Below, piece by piece: positions 1-7,756 of a stretch of DNA of 29,618 bases (positions are counted from its first letter, which is position 1; every line of letters starts with the position of its first letter). The notes under the pieces are model-generated. The model did no database searches and had not been told where the DNA came from. It saw nothing but the letters and a program-made list of their open reading frames with translations. The position numbers and the translations under genes were made by a program. The DNA is from Leptolinea sp. UBA5366 (GTDB lineage: Bacteria > Chloroflexota > Anaerolineae > Anaerolineales > Anaerolineaceae), in contig DHPK01000007.1 of NCBI GenBank assembly GCA_002407845.1, positions 57,018 to 86,635 on the forward strand, in the 5' to 3' direction.

Positions 1-674
1 TGATCAACACGATCATGATGAACTATATCGCGCTGCGGCTGGTTGAATACCTTTTAACCGGACCGATGACGAAGACAGGCGGCGGCGGCATGCCGATTTC
101 GAACACCATTCCGCAGTCCGCCAGAATCCCGCTGGTCTTTCCAAGACCGCTGACGCTGCACTGGGGATTTTTCCTTTCGATCATCGTTGCGATTCTGGTC
201 TGGTTCATGCTGTTCAAAACGACCTGGGGATTTAACCTGCAGATGGCTGGCGCGAACCGCCACGCTGCGAAATACGCCGGGCTGAATATCAATCTCTGGA
301 TCGTTCTAGGCATGACATTCTCCGGCGCCCTCGCCGGTCTTTGCGGCAGCACGCAGGTGCTCGGCGTGACCTATTCAATGGGGCTCGGCGTTTCATCCGG
401 TTACGGGTTTGACGCAATCGCGCTGGCGCTGCTGGCGAACAACAACCCGCTGGGCTGCATTCTCTCCGCACTTCTCTTCGGGCTGCTGCGCACCGGTTCC
501 CGCAACATGATGTCGAACACCGGCATCCCGATCGACATTGTCTCGATCATTCAAGCTTTTATCCTGATGTTCATCGCGGCACCGGCAATCATCCGCACAG
601 TTTACCGCCTGAAAGGCAAAAAAGATGATAATCGAACGCTTGTGAACGTTTCCGGCTGGGGAGGTGACAAATGA
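1..674 (+). CDS. Nucleoside/BMP-family ABC transporter permease (5' partial)
   Basis: Inner-membrane permease of the BmpA/YufO-YufP-YufQ type of ABC importer (purine nucleosides or related compounds). The reading frame is open to the left edge: codons from base 3 read I-N-T-I before MMNYIALRL, matching the family's conserved 'INTIMxNYIA' segment, so this is the C-terminal part of a longer protein. About 220 residues are visible. They contain several hydrophobic helices, the cytoplasmic-loop pattern TTWGFNLQMAGANRHAAKYAG and the G-rich segment GLGVSSGYGFDAIALALLANNNPLG typical of YufP-like permeases. It ends in ATGA, overlapping the next permease by 4 bp, which implies translational coupling. 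The ATPase and binding-protein genes presumably lie to the left, outside the window. The family is clear; the substrate is inferred from the family only. Confidence 0.88.
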   Translation, partial: INTIMMNYIALRLVEYLLTGPMTKTGGGGMPISNTIPQSARIPLVFPRPLTLHWGFFLSIIVAILVWFMLFKTTWGFNLQMAGANRHAAKYAGLNINLWIVLGMTFSGALAGLCGSTQVLGVTYSMGLGVSSGYGFDAIALALLANNNPLGCILSALLFGLLRTGSRNMMSNTGIPIDIVSIIQAFILMFIAAPAIIRTVYRLKGKKDDNRTLVNVSGWGGDK

Positions 675-1948
675 CAACGGCTCAAATGATTGAAACTCCC
701 AGAAAAACAGTCAAGCGGCGTGACCGCATCACCGGAGCAGTGATTATCCTGCTTGGACTGGTCGTGCTGTTCTTCTTCAACAGCGGACAGACTTCCGAAA
801 CAATTTCGACCTTCATGATGACACCAGGCGGCATCACGCGCGGCGCAGTCGGTAATTGGCTGCTGCCGACACGCCTGGTGCTGATGGCGATCGGAGGAAT
901 TTTGATTTTCCTCGGCGCCTACCAATTTTTGTTTGGCATGGGAAACCGCGTCAATTTATTGCTGGGAATCGCCAGCCTGCTGTTCGTGGCATCCTTCCTG
1001 ATTTACGTTTCAGCCGGCAAAAGGCTGAATCTGGCAAGCTTGTTCAATTCCGCGCTGCTGATGGCAGTGCCGATCGCACTGGCTTCCTTTGCTGGCATTC
1101 TCTGCGAGCGCGCGGGTGTCATCAACATCGCAATTGAAGGCATGATGCTGATGGGCGCAATGGTCGGTTCAATCGTCGGCTCAATCACGAAAGACATCTG
1201 GCTTGCGCTGGCAGCCGCGATGCTGGGCGGAGGCACGCTTGCCTTGGTTCACGCCTGGCTGTGCGTCAAATATAAAGTGAATCAAACGATTTCCGGTACT
1301 GTGATCAACATTTTCTCGACCGGCATGACCAGCTATATCTCGTCAATGTATCTGCAAAACATTCAGTCGCTGAACAAGACACCGCGTTTTCCGAACGTCT
1401 CGATTCCACTGCTGGCAGACATCCCGTTTATCGGTCCAATTCTGTTTAATAACAGTCTTTTCGTGTTTGCCATGCTGATTCTGGTGTTTTTCCTGCAGTT
1501 CGTTTTGTTCAAAACGCGCTGGGGACTGCGGCTGCGATCCGTCGGCGAACATCCAAAAGCAGCTGACACGCTTGGCATCAATGTCTATAAAACCCAATAC
1601 ACCGCGGTTATCCTGGGCGGATTGCTGGCAGGGTTCGCCGGCGCCTATTTTTCACTTGGATCGGTCGGCCGGTTTGACGAAGGCATGACCGCTGGCAAGG
1701 GGTATATCGGTATGGCAGCCATGATTTTCGGCGGCTGGAACCCGATCAACTCGATGCTTGCAGCCATTCTCTTCGGTTTTGCAGACGCGCTGGCGGCATC
1801 GGTTTCGATCCTTGGAGCAGGAATTCCCGGACAGTTTATCAATATGCTGCCCTACATCCTGACCATGGTTGTACTGGCAGGCTTGGTCGGCGGACACAGT
1901 TCCGGTCCGGCAGCCAGCGGCATCCCCTACACGAAAGAGGGGTCGTGA
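671..1948 (+). CDS. Nucleoside/BMP-family ABC transporter permease with N-terminal extension
   Basis: Second permease of the importer, YufQ-like. The start overlaps the upstream stop (ATGA) and is preceded by GGGGAGGTGA, a good ribosome binding site inside the upstream gene. The family core begins near residue 118, with the hallmark AGILCERAGVINIAIEGMML at about 141-160 and the cytoplasmic loop FKTRWGLRLRSVGEHPKAAD. YufQ-type permeases are about 310-320 residues; this protein has 425 because of roughly 110 extra N-terminal residues. The extension contains a basic cytoplasmic start (RKTVKRRDR) and about three hydrophobic helices (around 21-36, 68-88 and 94-113). The paired permeases form the membrane channel of the importer. 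The last gene of the operon is followed by a terminator. Confidence 0.88.
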   Translation: MTTAQMIETPRKTVKRRDRITGAVIILLGLVVLFFFNSGQTSETISTFMMTPGGITRGAVGNWLLPTRLVLMAIGGILIFLGAYQFLFGMGNRVNLLLGIASLLFVASFLIYVSAGKRLNLASLFNSALLMAVPIALASFAGILCERAGVINIAIEGMMLMGAMVGSIVGSITKDIWLALAAAMLGGGTLALVHAWLCVKYKVNQTISGTVINIFSTGMTSYISSMYLQNIQSLNKTPRFPNVSIPLLADIPFIGPILFNNSLFVFAMLILVFFLQFVLFKTRWGLRLRSVGEHPKAADTLGINVYKTQYTAVILGGLLAGFAGAYFSLGSVGRFDEGMTAGKGYIGMAAMIFGGWNPINSMLAAILFGFADALAASVSILGAGIPGQFINMLPYILTMVVLAGLVGGHSSGPAASGIPYTKEGS

Positions 1949-2015
1949 CCGAAATAGATTAATTCTGTCTAAGAAAAGTCACGGCTTTTTTCATCCGTTA
2001 CGAAATCTTACTGAT

Positions 2016-2053
2016 AAAAAAAGAACATCCGAAAAATTGGATGTTCTTTTTTT
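2016..2053. terminator. Bidirectional Rho-independent terminator
   Basis: Perfect inverted repeat: A7-GAACATCC, 8-base loop, GGATGTTC-T7. The T-tract follows the stem on both strands, so it can end both the permease operon (plus) and the ddl-cupin operon (minus). A weaker stem (GTCGTGAC/GTCACGGC with a T6 tract) lies just upstream around 1942-1996. Confidence 0.9.
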
Positions 2054-2067
2054 GGTTTATTCCTGTG

Positions 2068-2409
2068 TCAGATTCGCCCGTAATCATCCTCAATCCGGAT
2101 GATGTCGTCTTCCGGACAGATGCCGATCTGGGTTTCAATAATAACCAGCGGCACGTCCGACTCATTTTCCACCCGGTGAACCTGTTCTTTTCCGATTTGA
2201 ATAAAATCTCCGGTTTTGACCGTGAACACCTTGTCTCCGAGTGTCATCTTTCCGATTCCGGAGACGATGACCCAATTTTCGTCCCGCAGTTTGTGAAACT
2301 GCAGCGATAAGCGTTTGCCGGGGAATATGACCAACCGTTTGACACGATAGCTGGGTTCATAGATATATTCCTCCCAGCGACCCCATGGTCTGTTATCAAA
2401 ATCAAGCAT
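2068..2409 (-). CDS. Small cupin, mannose-6-phosphate isomerase type II-like
   Basis: A 113-residue single-domain cupin resembling the C-terminal isomerase domain of bifunctional GDP-mannose pyrophosphorylase/phosphomannose isomerase. The N-terminal RPWGRWEEY and the strand pattern LSLQFHKLRDENWVIVSG...GD...VH are typical of that family. Candidate metal ligands are H39, E44 and H78. The second His of the canonical HxH is Leu41, a substitution also common in stand-alone members, so catalysis is uncertain. AGGAGGAAAAG directly before ATG is a strong ribosome binding site. It lies 17 bp downstream of ddl and is probably cotranscribed with it. It may act in mannose or activated-sugar metabolism for cell-envelope work, or simply be a sugar-binding cupin. 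Confidence 0.75.
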   Translation of the reverse strand: MLDFDNRPWGRWEEYIYEPSYRVKRLVIFPGKRLSLQFHKLRDENWVIVSGIGKMTLGDKVFTVKTGDFIQIGKEQVHRVENESDVPLVIIETQIGICPEDDIIRIEDDYGRI

Positions 2410-2426
2410 CTTTTCCTCCTCGCCGG

Positions 2427-3485
2427 TCAGCGAACCGCTTCATATCTGACGATTCTGTCGCATAACGCTGCATAGTTTATTCCCGCTGCAGCTGCCTCCT
2501 GCGGAAACAAGCTGGTCGGGGTCATGCCGGGCAGCGTATTCGCCTCCAGACAATAGATATTGTCATCTGAATCCACTTTGAAGTCAATGCGTGAATAGAA
2601 CCCAAGATGCAGAGCGAGATGAATATCAAAAGCGATCGTCTGCATTTTAAGCATCAGGCTCATCGGCAAATCTGCCGGACAGACTTCTTTCGTCAAGCCA
2701 GCCTGATATTTCTTTTCATAATCAAACCAGCCTTCGTTAGGGATAATTTCTATCACCGGCAGCGCCGTCCGATCGATAATGCCGACACAATATTCTCTGC
2801 CATCGATGTATTTTTCAACCAGGATACCGCGGTCATATTTATCCATCGCTGCCTGTGCTTCCTGCAGACCTGTCAGAAATTCCTCGCTATTCACTGGAAT
2901 ACTGACACCAATGCTTGATCCGCCTCGCAGCGGCTTAATAACGCAGGGATAACCGAGCGCTTCGATTTCCTGCCAGTTGACTGCGCCGCCGCGCGGAATC
3001 AGCACGGATGGCGGCGTTGGCAATCCGTTGGCTGACAGGATTTCCTTCGTCACCAGCTTATCCATCGCCAGCACACAGCCGGGGAAATCAGTCCCCGTAT
3101 AGCGGATATTAAGCAGGTCAAAAGCTGCCTGGATCTGGCCGTTCTCGCCGGCTGCCCCGTGCAGCGCTAAAAACACAACGTCCGCCAGCCGGCAGCAATC
3201 CAGCACATTCTGACCAAAGAACATACCGGTATCCGGCGTGCGGCTGGAGATTATTTTATTCAGATCAGGCGGCGTTGATGGAATTGCAAAGACCTGCTTT
3301 TGATAGTCAGGGTGTTTTTTAAAAAGAGTCGAAAGTCCGTCAGCCGGGGCATCAATCCCTAAAAACACGTCCACCAGCGCAACTTCGTGCCCCTTGTCCG
3401 CCAGGGCATTGCTGATCATGCAGCCTGAGGAGAAAGAAACATCCCTTTCAGGCGAATTTCCGCCAGCCAGCACCAATACTTTCAT
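2427..3485 (-). CDS. ddl: D-alanine--D-alanine ligase
   Basis: ATP-grasp ligase that joins two D-Ala for the peptidoglycan precursor; cytoplasmic. Visible motifs are the N-terminal VLAGGNSPERDVSFSSG, LALHGAAGENG in the first domain, the nucleotide-binding VIKPLRGGSSIGVS loop, the omega-loop segment WFDYEKKYQAG and the Mg-binding C-terminus SRIDFKVDSDDNIYCLEANTLPGMTPTS. About 352 residues, normal for Ddl. I place the start at MKVLVLAGG because GGAGGAG stands 7 bases before that ATG; an in-frame ATG 33 bases upstream would add a non-conserved tail. The YEKKY omega loop is D-Ala-D-Ala-like rather than VanA-like. First gene of a two-gene operon with the cupin. No other mur genes are adjacent, so it is outside the usual dcw context. 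Confidence 0.9.
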   Translation of the reverse strand: MKVLVLAGGNSPERDVSFSSGCMISNALADKGHEVALVDVFLGIDAPADGLSTLFKKHPDYQKQVFAIPSTPPDLNKIISSRTPDTGMFFGQNVLDCCRLADVVFLALHGAAGENGQIQAAFDLLNIRYTGTDFPGCVLAMDKLVTKEILSANGLPTPPSVLIPRGGAVNWQEIEALGYPCVIKPLRGGSSIGVSIPVNSEEFLTGLQEAQAAMDKYDRGILVEKYIDGREYCVGIIDRTALPVIEIIPNEGWFDYEKKYQAGLTKEVCPADLPMSLMLKMQTIAFDIHLALHLGFYSRIDFKVDSDDNIYCLEANTLPGMTPTSLFPQEAAAAGINYAALCDRIVRYEAVR

Positions 3486-3530
3486 CGATTTGCTCCTCCA
3501 TGCCTTCGCAATGATCAACAGACTGAAAAG

Positions 3531-3558
3531 ATTTTATCACGGACGAGCGGAAAACTAA
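3531..3558 (-). promoter_or_regulatory. Candidate sigma-A promoter for ddl
   Basis: On the minus strand TTAGTT, 16 bases, then TAAAAT preceded by TG (extended -10), ending about 45 bases before the ddl start. The -10 is good and the -35 is weak. Confidence 0.4.
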
Positions 3559-3806
3559 GGGTAATCCATGTTCAATGCAACCTCGCCACGAGCAAAGACA
3601 GGTCAATTTTCAAACTTGCATGGCAACTGGAAGGAAAGCGTTCATGACAGTGAACGATGGGGGAAGTTTTTCATTCAGCAGGAAAAACCGCGATTTGAGT
3701 GATTGGAGGATTCAAATGCCGCTTCGGCAACCCGCTTGTGCTCCGAATCCTTTCCAGAAAAAACCAACCCTTTTATGGATGAGATGAGAGAAGTCGGCTG
3801 ATTGAG
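3559..3806. other. Intergenic region without a convincing gene
   Basis: Together with the ddl promoter this makes about 320 bases without a supported gene. A 23-codon frame at 3716-3787 (plus) has a good ribosome binding site (GGAGGA, 5-base spacing) but encodes a short basic, Pro-rich peptide with no recognisable features. No terminator with a T-tract is visible. Confidence 0.4.
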
Positions 3807-4223
3807 TTACTTCGCCCGATTGGCAGCCCAGCCTTTGATCAAAGGCACCAGGAGCAGCCCCAGAATCAGAACCGTGACACCAAATTGAAGATATCCCGGC
3901 CAGGCAAGCGGGGTTAGCGGCCAGGGATCAAAGATTGCCAATCCGAGACGAACGATCCACACAAACGTCAGGGCGCCATAGACCGTGAACACTTCTCGAT
4001 TGCCGGAGAAAAACTTTTCGCCCCAAAGGATCAGCAAAAGACTTTGGCTTCCCAGCAGCAGTGAGAAACAGACATTAACCCAGTCGATCGCGACATGCAG
4101 CGCTTCGTATTCAGCCGGAATGTAGGTATGCCAGCCAAACATGCTCGGGACGAAAAAATGCCAGATCGCGACAGCTAAACTGAGCCCCAAACCAAGATAA
4201 TAGGTCGTTTTGATTGATTTCAT
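3807..4223 (-). CDS. Small multi-pass membrane protein, unknown function
   Basis: A 138-residue protein with four predicted membrane helices at roughly 8-26, 45-67, 78-98 and 107-130. I do not recognise a family. Seen features: a conserved-looking HFFVPSMFGWHTYIP stretch after helix 1, DPWPLTPLAWP in the loop between helices 3 and 4, and a basic C-terminus (KGWAANRAK) that would be cytoplasmic. The composition (many Trp, Leu and Gly, coherent helices) and codon use look like a real gene. The ribosome binding site is weak (GAGAAAC before ATG). Monocistronic on the minus strand and divergent from the IclR regulator, with about 330 bases between them; it could be a target of that regulator, but nothing proves this. 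Confidence 0.65.
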   Translation of the reverse strand: MKSIKTTYYLGLGLSLAVAIWHFFVPSMFGWHTYIPAEYEALHVAIDWVNVCFSLLLGSQSLLLILWGEKFFSGNREVFTVYGALTFVWIVRLGLAIFDPWPLTPLAWPGYLQFGVTVLILGLLLVPLIKGWAANRAK

Positions 4224-4350
4224 GTTTCTCTCGATTGATCCAATATTTTAGCCATTCAGCGCGTGATGCCGCAAGAACGGACAAGTTAACAGCTATTCTT
4301 TTCAATCCTAACGCCTTGAGAGCAGCCTTTACAATTTCTTCACAGTAATT

Positions 4351-4435
4351 GAACGTGAGTCGGTCTCAAGAATCAGAAAACCAAAGATTTCTGATTCAAA
4401 CCTGATTTTCATCCTCGATAATCCTGCTCACGTTC
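4351..4435. repeat. Nested inverted repeats
   Basis: Outer arms GAACGTGAG (4351-4359) and CTCACGTTC (4427-4435) are perfect complements. Between them an independent 10-bp hairpin, GAATCAGAAA (4370-4379) and TTTCTGATTC (4388-4397), has an 8-base loop. The region could form a cruciform or a structured RNA. No T-tract follows, so it is not an ordinary terminator. Confidence 0.6.
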
Positions 4436-4450
4436 GGCATGGCTGTTGTC

Positions 4451-4478
4451 TTGTTTGGCAAATCAGAACGCGTATGAT
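4451..4478 (+). promoter_or_regulatory. Candidate sigma-A promoter for the IclR gene
   Basis: TTGTTT, 16 bases, TATGAT. The -10 matches 5 of 6 positions and the -35 is partial. Predicted start near 4485, giving a leader of about 65 bases that carries the near-palindromes. Confidence 0.4.
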
Positions 4479-4505
4479 AAGATATTGAGGATTCAAAAAA
4501 ACCTG

Positions 4506-4541
4506 TTTCGTGCGGAAATAAGTCAAATTTCGGCACAGAAA
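4506..4541. promoter_or_regulatory. Paired near-palindromes before the IclR start (candidate operators)
   Basis: TTTCGTGCGGAAA (4506-4518) and TTTCGGCACAGAAA (4528-4541) both have TTTC...GAAA-type symmetry and lie within 45 bases of the start codon, the place where IclR proteins commonly autoregulate. Inferred from position and symmetry only. Confidence 0.35.
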
Positions 4542-4549
4542 GGCAAAAC

Positions 4550-5326
4550 TTGAAGGTTCAGGATTCCAAGGTCAAATCAGTCGCGAAAGCTATGCAGCTG
4601 CTGGACTTGCTGGCAAAGGAACGGCGCAGCCTATCGCTGATGGAATTGTCGCAGCGCACCGGCTGGCCAAAGAGCACAATTCATGCGCTGCTTTCAACAC
4701 TGATTGACTATTCAATGATCATGCAGGATTCTTTCACCGGCAAATATCACCTGGGCATGCATCTCTTTGAACTCGGGAATGTAGTCGTGAGCAACTGGCA
4801 CGCGCTGGAAGTGGCACGTCCCGCCATGCGCAAAATCATGCAGGAGACGGGAGAGTCCGTCGTGCTCGGAATCATCGACCGCGACGAAGTTCTAATCATT
4901 GAACAGCTTGACTCCGGAAATCCGCTGCGGGTGATGATGGAAAGCGGAACCAGACTCCCCTTGTACAGTACTGCGCTGGGCAAGGCGATGCTGGCAGCCT
5001 TGCCTTTTTCTCAGGCAAAACGCATTCTGAAAGATACTGAATTTCGTGCATTCACTCCTCACACGATCACCTCGTTCAGCGAATTGAACGTTGAACTAGA
5101 ACGCGTCCGAACGAACGGCTATGCGATCGAAAACGGCGAGATGCGGGTCGGCATGCGAGCCGTCGCAGCACCGGTCTATGACGTGCGCGGCAGCGCCGTC
5201 TATGCGGTCGGTGTCAGCGGAATGTTTCGCCGGATTCAGGATGAGGAGTTCAGTACTGCGCGCGACCTGATTGTTGAAGCAGCCCGTCAGATATCCCTGA
5301 CATTGGGGTATCCAGCTGTTGATTGA
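4550..5326 (+). CDS. IclR-family transcriptional regulator
   Basis: A 258-residue DNA-binding regulator. Residues about 8-70 form the winged helix-turn-helix (VAKAMQLLDLL...SLMELSQRTGWPKSTIHALLSTLIDYSMI...GKYHLGMHLFELG). Residues about 80-255 are the IclR effector domain, with LPLYSTALGKAMLAALP and NGEMRVGMRAVAAPVYDVRGSAVYAVGVSG. Length and both domains are normal. The start is TTG with GAAAGG upstream; the conserved helices begin right after it, so no upstream start is needed. Family members sense small carboxylates or aromatics and control catabolic genes, but no catabolic target is adjacent; neighbours are an unknown membrane protein and groEL. Probably autoregulated. The ligand cannot be inferred. 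Confidence 0.9.
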   Translation: MKVQDSKVKSVAKAMQLLDLLAKERRSLSLMELSQRTGWPKSTIHALLSTLIDYSMIMQDSFTGKYHLGMHLFELGNVVVSNWHALEVARPAMRKIMQETGESVVLGIIDRDEVLIIEQLDSGNPLRVMMESGTRLPLYSTALGKAMLAALPFSQAKRILKDTEFRAFTPHTITSFSELNVELERVRTNGYAIENGEMRVGMRAVAAPVYDVRGSAVYAVGVSGMFRRIQDEEFSTARDLIVEAARQISLTLGYPAVD

Positions 5327-5419
5327 CGGAATAAAATCATTTTTGGCGCGACTGAATTTCAACTAATTCACAATCAAGATTCTTTTTCAGCCTGGACTTC
5401 CATCCGGCTAGTTGACGAT

Positions 5420-5455
5420 AAAAAAAAAGAGTCTCAGAAATCTGAGACTCTTTTT
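5420..5455. terminator. Bidirectional terminator between the IclR gene and groEL
   Basis: GAGTCTCAGA (5429-5438) and TCTGAGACTC (5441-5450) are perfectly complementary, with an A-tract before and T5 after. It serves the convergent IclR gene (plus) and groEL (minus). Confidence 0.88.
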
Positions 5456-5473
5456 CATCACATATTTATCGGT

Positions 5474-7102
5474 TTAGTACTCTGGCATCGGTGCCGGAGC
5501 CGGTTTTTCGGGTTCCGGAATGTCAGTGACGAGGGCTTCGGTCGTCAGGATCATCGCTGCGATGGAAGCTGCGTTTTCGAGTGCGCCGCGGGTAACTTTC
5601 GCGGGATCAATCACGCCGCCGGAAACCATGTCGATATATTCGTCTTTCAGGACGTCATAACCGATGCGGTTGGATTTCTTGCTCTTCTGCTGGGCGCGGA
5701 TATTTGCGACCACGACGGAGCCGTCCTTACCGGCGTTCTCGACGATTCTGTGCATCGGAACGGTCAGCGCTTTGCGGACGATGTTGACACCAGTCTGGAT
5801 GTCGTCATCCTTGAACTTCAGCGCTTCAACTTTCGGAAGTGCGTTCAGCAGAGCAACGCCGCCGCCTGGAACGATCCCTTCTTCGACTGCTGCACGGGTG
5901 GCTGACAGAGCGTCTTCAACCCGGTGTTTCTTTTCTTTCAGCTCAACTTCTGTGGCTGCACCGACGCGGATAATCGCGACGCCGCCTGACAGTTTCGCCA
6001 GTCTTTCCTGCAGTTTTTCGCGATCGTAATCGCTAGTGGTCTTGTCAATTTCGACCCGGATCTGATCGACACGCGCTTTGATTTCGCTGACATCGCCCTT
6101 ACCGCCGACGATGGTGGTGTTGTCTTTGTCAGAAATAACTTTTTCGCAGCGGCCGAGGTCTGACAGCTGAGTTGAATCCAGCTTGCGGCCGGTTTCTTCT
6201 GAGATGACGGACGCACCGGTCAGGGTTGCGATATCCTGCAGCATTGCCTTGCGGCGGTCACCAAAGCCCGGGGCTTTGATTGCCAGCACGTTCAGCATAC
6301 CGCGCAGTTTATTCAGCACGAGCGTCGCCAGTGCTTCGCCGTCGATGTCTTCAGCGATGATGACCAGATCGCGTTTGCCGGTCTGAACCAGTTTTTCGAG
6401 CACTGGAACCATGTCCTGGGCAGCTGAGATTTTCTTGTCATAAATCAGGATATAAGGATCGGCGATGATGGCTTCCATTTTATCGGTATCAGTCATGAAG
6501 TAGGAGCTGATGTATCCGCGGTCAAATTTCATACCTTCAACATATTCAGTTTCGAATTCGAGACCTTTTGATTCTTCAACAGTGATGACGCCGTCTTTGC
6601 CGACTTTATCCATCACGTCAGCGATCAATGAACCGATCACTTCGTCCTGTGCTGAAATTGTCGCGACGTTGGCGATGTCTTTCTTCGTTGTGATATCGAT
6701 TGATTGTGCTTTGATTTCATCGGAAACGACCTTCGCGGCTGATTCGATCCCTCTCTTGAGGAGCATCGGATTTGCGCCGGCGGCAAGGGTCTTGAGACCT
6801 TCTGAAACGATCGCGTGTGCTAAAACGGTGGAGGTTGTGGTACCGTCACCGGCAATGTCATTTGTCTTTGAGGCGGCTTCTTTCAGAAGCTGAGCGCCCA
6901 TGTTTTCAAACGGGTTTGGAAGTTCAATTTCTTTCGCAACGGTAACGCCATCATGGGTGACGGTCGGGGAACCGTATTTGCGGTCAATCGCAACGTTTCG
7001 GCCTTTCGGGCCAAGCGTTGTAGCTACAGCAGAAGCGACGACGTCAATTCCTGCTTTTAAGTTTTTTCGTGCATCTTCACCAAATACTAATTGTTTTGCC
7101 AT
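5474..7102 (-). CDS. groEL: Chaperonin GroEL (60 kDa)
   Basis: ATP-driven tetradecameric folding chamber working with the GroES cap; cytoplasmic. The 542-residue length is usual. Motifs seen: TTLGPKGRNVAI near residue 30, DGTTT of the ATP site near 86-90, KAPGFGDRRKAMLQDIA in the apical domain, EEGIVPGGGVALL near 410 and GVIDPAKVTRGALENAASIAAMILTTEALV near the end. The C-terminus is Pro/Glu-rich (PEKPAPAPMPEY) instead of the common Gly-Met tail. GGAGATATACAATC before ATG is the ribosome binding site. It lies 33 bp after groES, in one transcript controlled by the CIRCE element upstream of groES. Confidence 0.98.
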   Translation of the reverse strand: MAKQLVFGEDARKNLKAGIDVVASAVATTLGPKGRNVAIDRKYGSPTVTHDGVTVAKEIELPNPFENMGAQLLKEAASKTNDIAGDGTTTSTVLAHAIVSEGLKTLAAGANPMLLKRGIESAAKVVSDEIKAQSIDITTKKDIANVATISAQDEVIGSLIADVMDKVGKDGVITVEESKGLEFETEYVEGMKFDRGYISSYFMTDTDKMEAIIADPYILIYDKKISAAQDMVPVLEKLVQTGKRDLVIIAEDIDGEALATLVLNKLRGMLNVLAIKAPGFGDRRKAMLQDIATLTGASVISEETGRKLDSTQLSDLGRCEKVISDKDNTTIVGGKGDVSEIKARVDQIRVEIDKTTSDYDREKLQERLAKLSGGVAIIRVGAATEVELKEKKHRVEDALSATRAAVEEGIVPGGGVALLNALPKVEALKFKDDDIQTGVNIVRKALTVPMHRIVENAGKDGSVVVANIRAQQKSKKSNRIGYDVLKDEYIDMVSGGVIDPAKVTRGALENAASIAAMILTTEALVTDIPEPEKPAPAPMPEY

Positions 7103-7135
7103 GATTGTATATCTCCTTCGAGTCCTTGTCTTTTA

Positions 7136-7423
7136 TTAGTCGATAATTGCCAGTACGTCAGTTTCGCGCAGAATTAACAGCTTCTTGCCGTCAATCTTGA
7201 TTTCTGTGCCAGCATACTTTGCATAAAGAACCGTATCGCCTTTTTTAACATCCATTTCAACACGGGCGCCTTTGTCATTGCGGTCGCCAGGACCAGCGGA
7301 GAGAACTTTACCTTTTTGGGGTTTCTCTTTTGCGGTTTCGGGAAGAACGATGCCACCAGCGGTCATTTCTTCTTCTTCGATGGGTTCAACTACTAATCGA
7401 TTGCCTAACGGTTTCAAATTCAT
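7136..7423 (-). CDS. groES: Co-chaperonin GroES (10 kDa)
   Basis: A 95-residue cap of the GroEL chamber. It begins MNLKPLGNRLVVEPIEEEE; the mobile loop is MTAGGIVLPETAKEKPQKGKV, and the protein continues with GDTVLYAKYAGTEIKIDGKKLLILRETDVLAI, all standard for the family. GGAGGAAAAAA precedes ATG. First gene of the groESL operon, directly behind the promoter and CIRCE operator. Confidence 0.97.
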   Translation of the reverse strand: MNLKPLGNRLVVEPIEEEEMTAGGIVLPETAKEKPQKGKVLSAGPGDRNDKGARVEMDVKKGDTVLYAKYAGTEIKIDGKKLLILRETDVLAIID

Positions 7424-7467
7424 TTTTTTCCTCCATTTACGGACTTTTAGATTACTTTTTCAGTAAA

Positions 7468-7494
7468 TTAGCACTCTTTTTTACTGAGTGCTAA
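7468..7494. promoter_or_regulatory. CIRCE operator (HrcA binding site)
   Basis: TTAGCACTC, 9 bases, GAGTGCTAA: an exact match to the CIRCE consensus. It sits at and just after the predicted transcription start of groESL, where HrcA represses at normal temperature and releases on heat shock. hrcA itself is not in this window. Confidence 0.97.
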
Positions 7495-7504
7495 TGCAAA
7501 AACA

Positions 7505-7533
7505 ATATTAACGCACTGGAAAATGAATGTCAA
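7505..7533 (-). promoter_or_regulatory. groESL sigma-A promoter
   Basis: On the minus strand TTGACA, exactly 17 bases, TAATAT. It is near-consensus and immediately upstream of CIRCE. Confidence 0.9.
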
Positions 7534-7756
7534 GAGATATTTAAAGTTTCTTACAAAACTCTTATGAAAAACCGCCGTGTTTTAATCGCTCAGACTGGAT
7601 CGGCATGATCAGCAGCTTGCTATCCAGTTTTTTGGCTGGAATTACCGGCAAAATAAAAGCATCATAAAAGCAAAAACAATGCAAAATCAAGGTAAAGCTT
7701 TACTGTAATGAATATAATTTATATTGAGCAGAATTTACTTTTTGAAGGATATCGCG
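7534..7756. other. Intergenic region between groES and the unknown membrane gene
   Basis: With the groESL promoter region, about 330 bases are non-coding. The rest is AT-rich. A perfect TATAAT at 7713-7718 (plus) could be the -10 of the downstream gene (start about 32 bases later), but there is no clear -35. GAAGGA at 7744-7749 is the ribosome binding site for the gene at 7757. Confidence 0.45.

Larger units (their letters stand above)
4224..4549. other. Structured divergent intergenic region
   Basis: Lies between the small membrane protein (minus) and the IclR gene (plus). It contains nested inverted repeats (4351-4435), a candidate promoter (4451-4478) and two near-palindromes next to the IclR start (4506-4541). 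No coding potential was recognised. Confidence 0.5.

Noticed and set aside
3575..3787. 70-codon plus-strand frame between ddl and the small membrane gene
   Set aside because: Low-complexity, basic composition with no fold signal and no ribosome binding site at its first ATG; only its last 23 codons have one.
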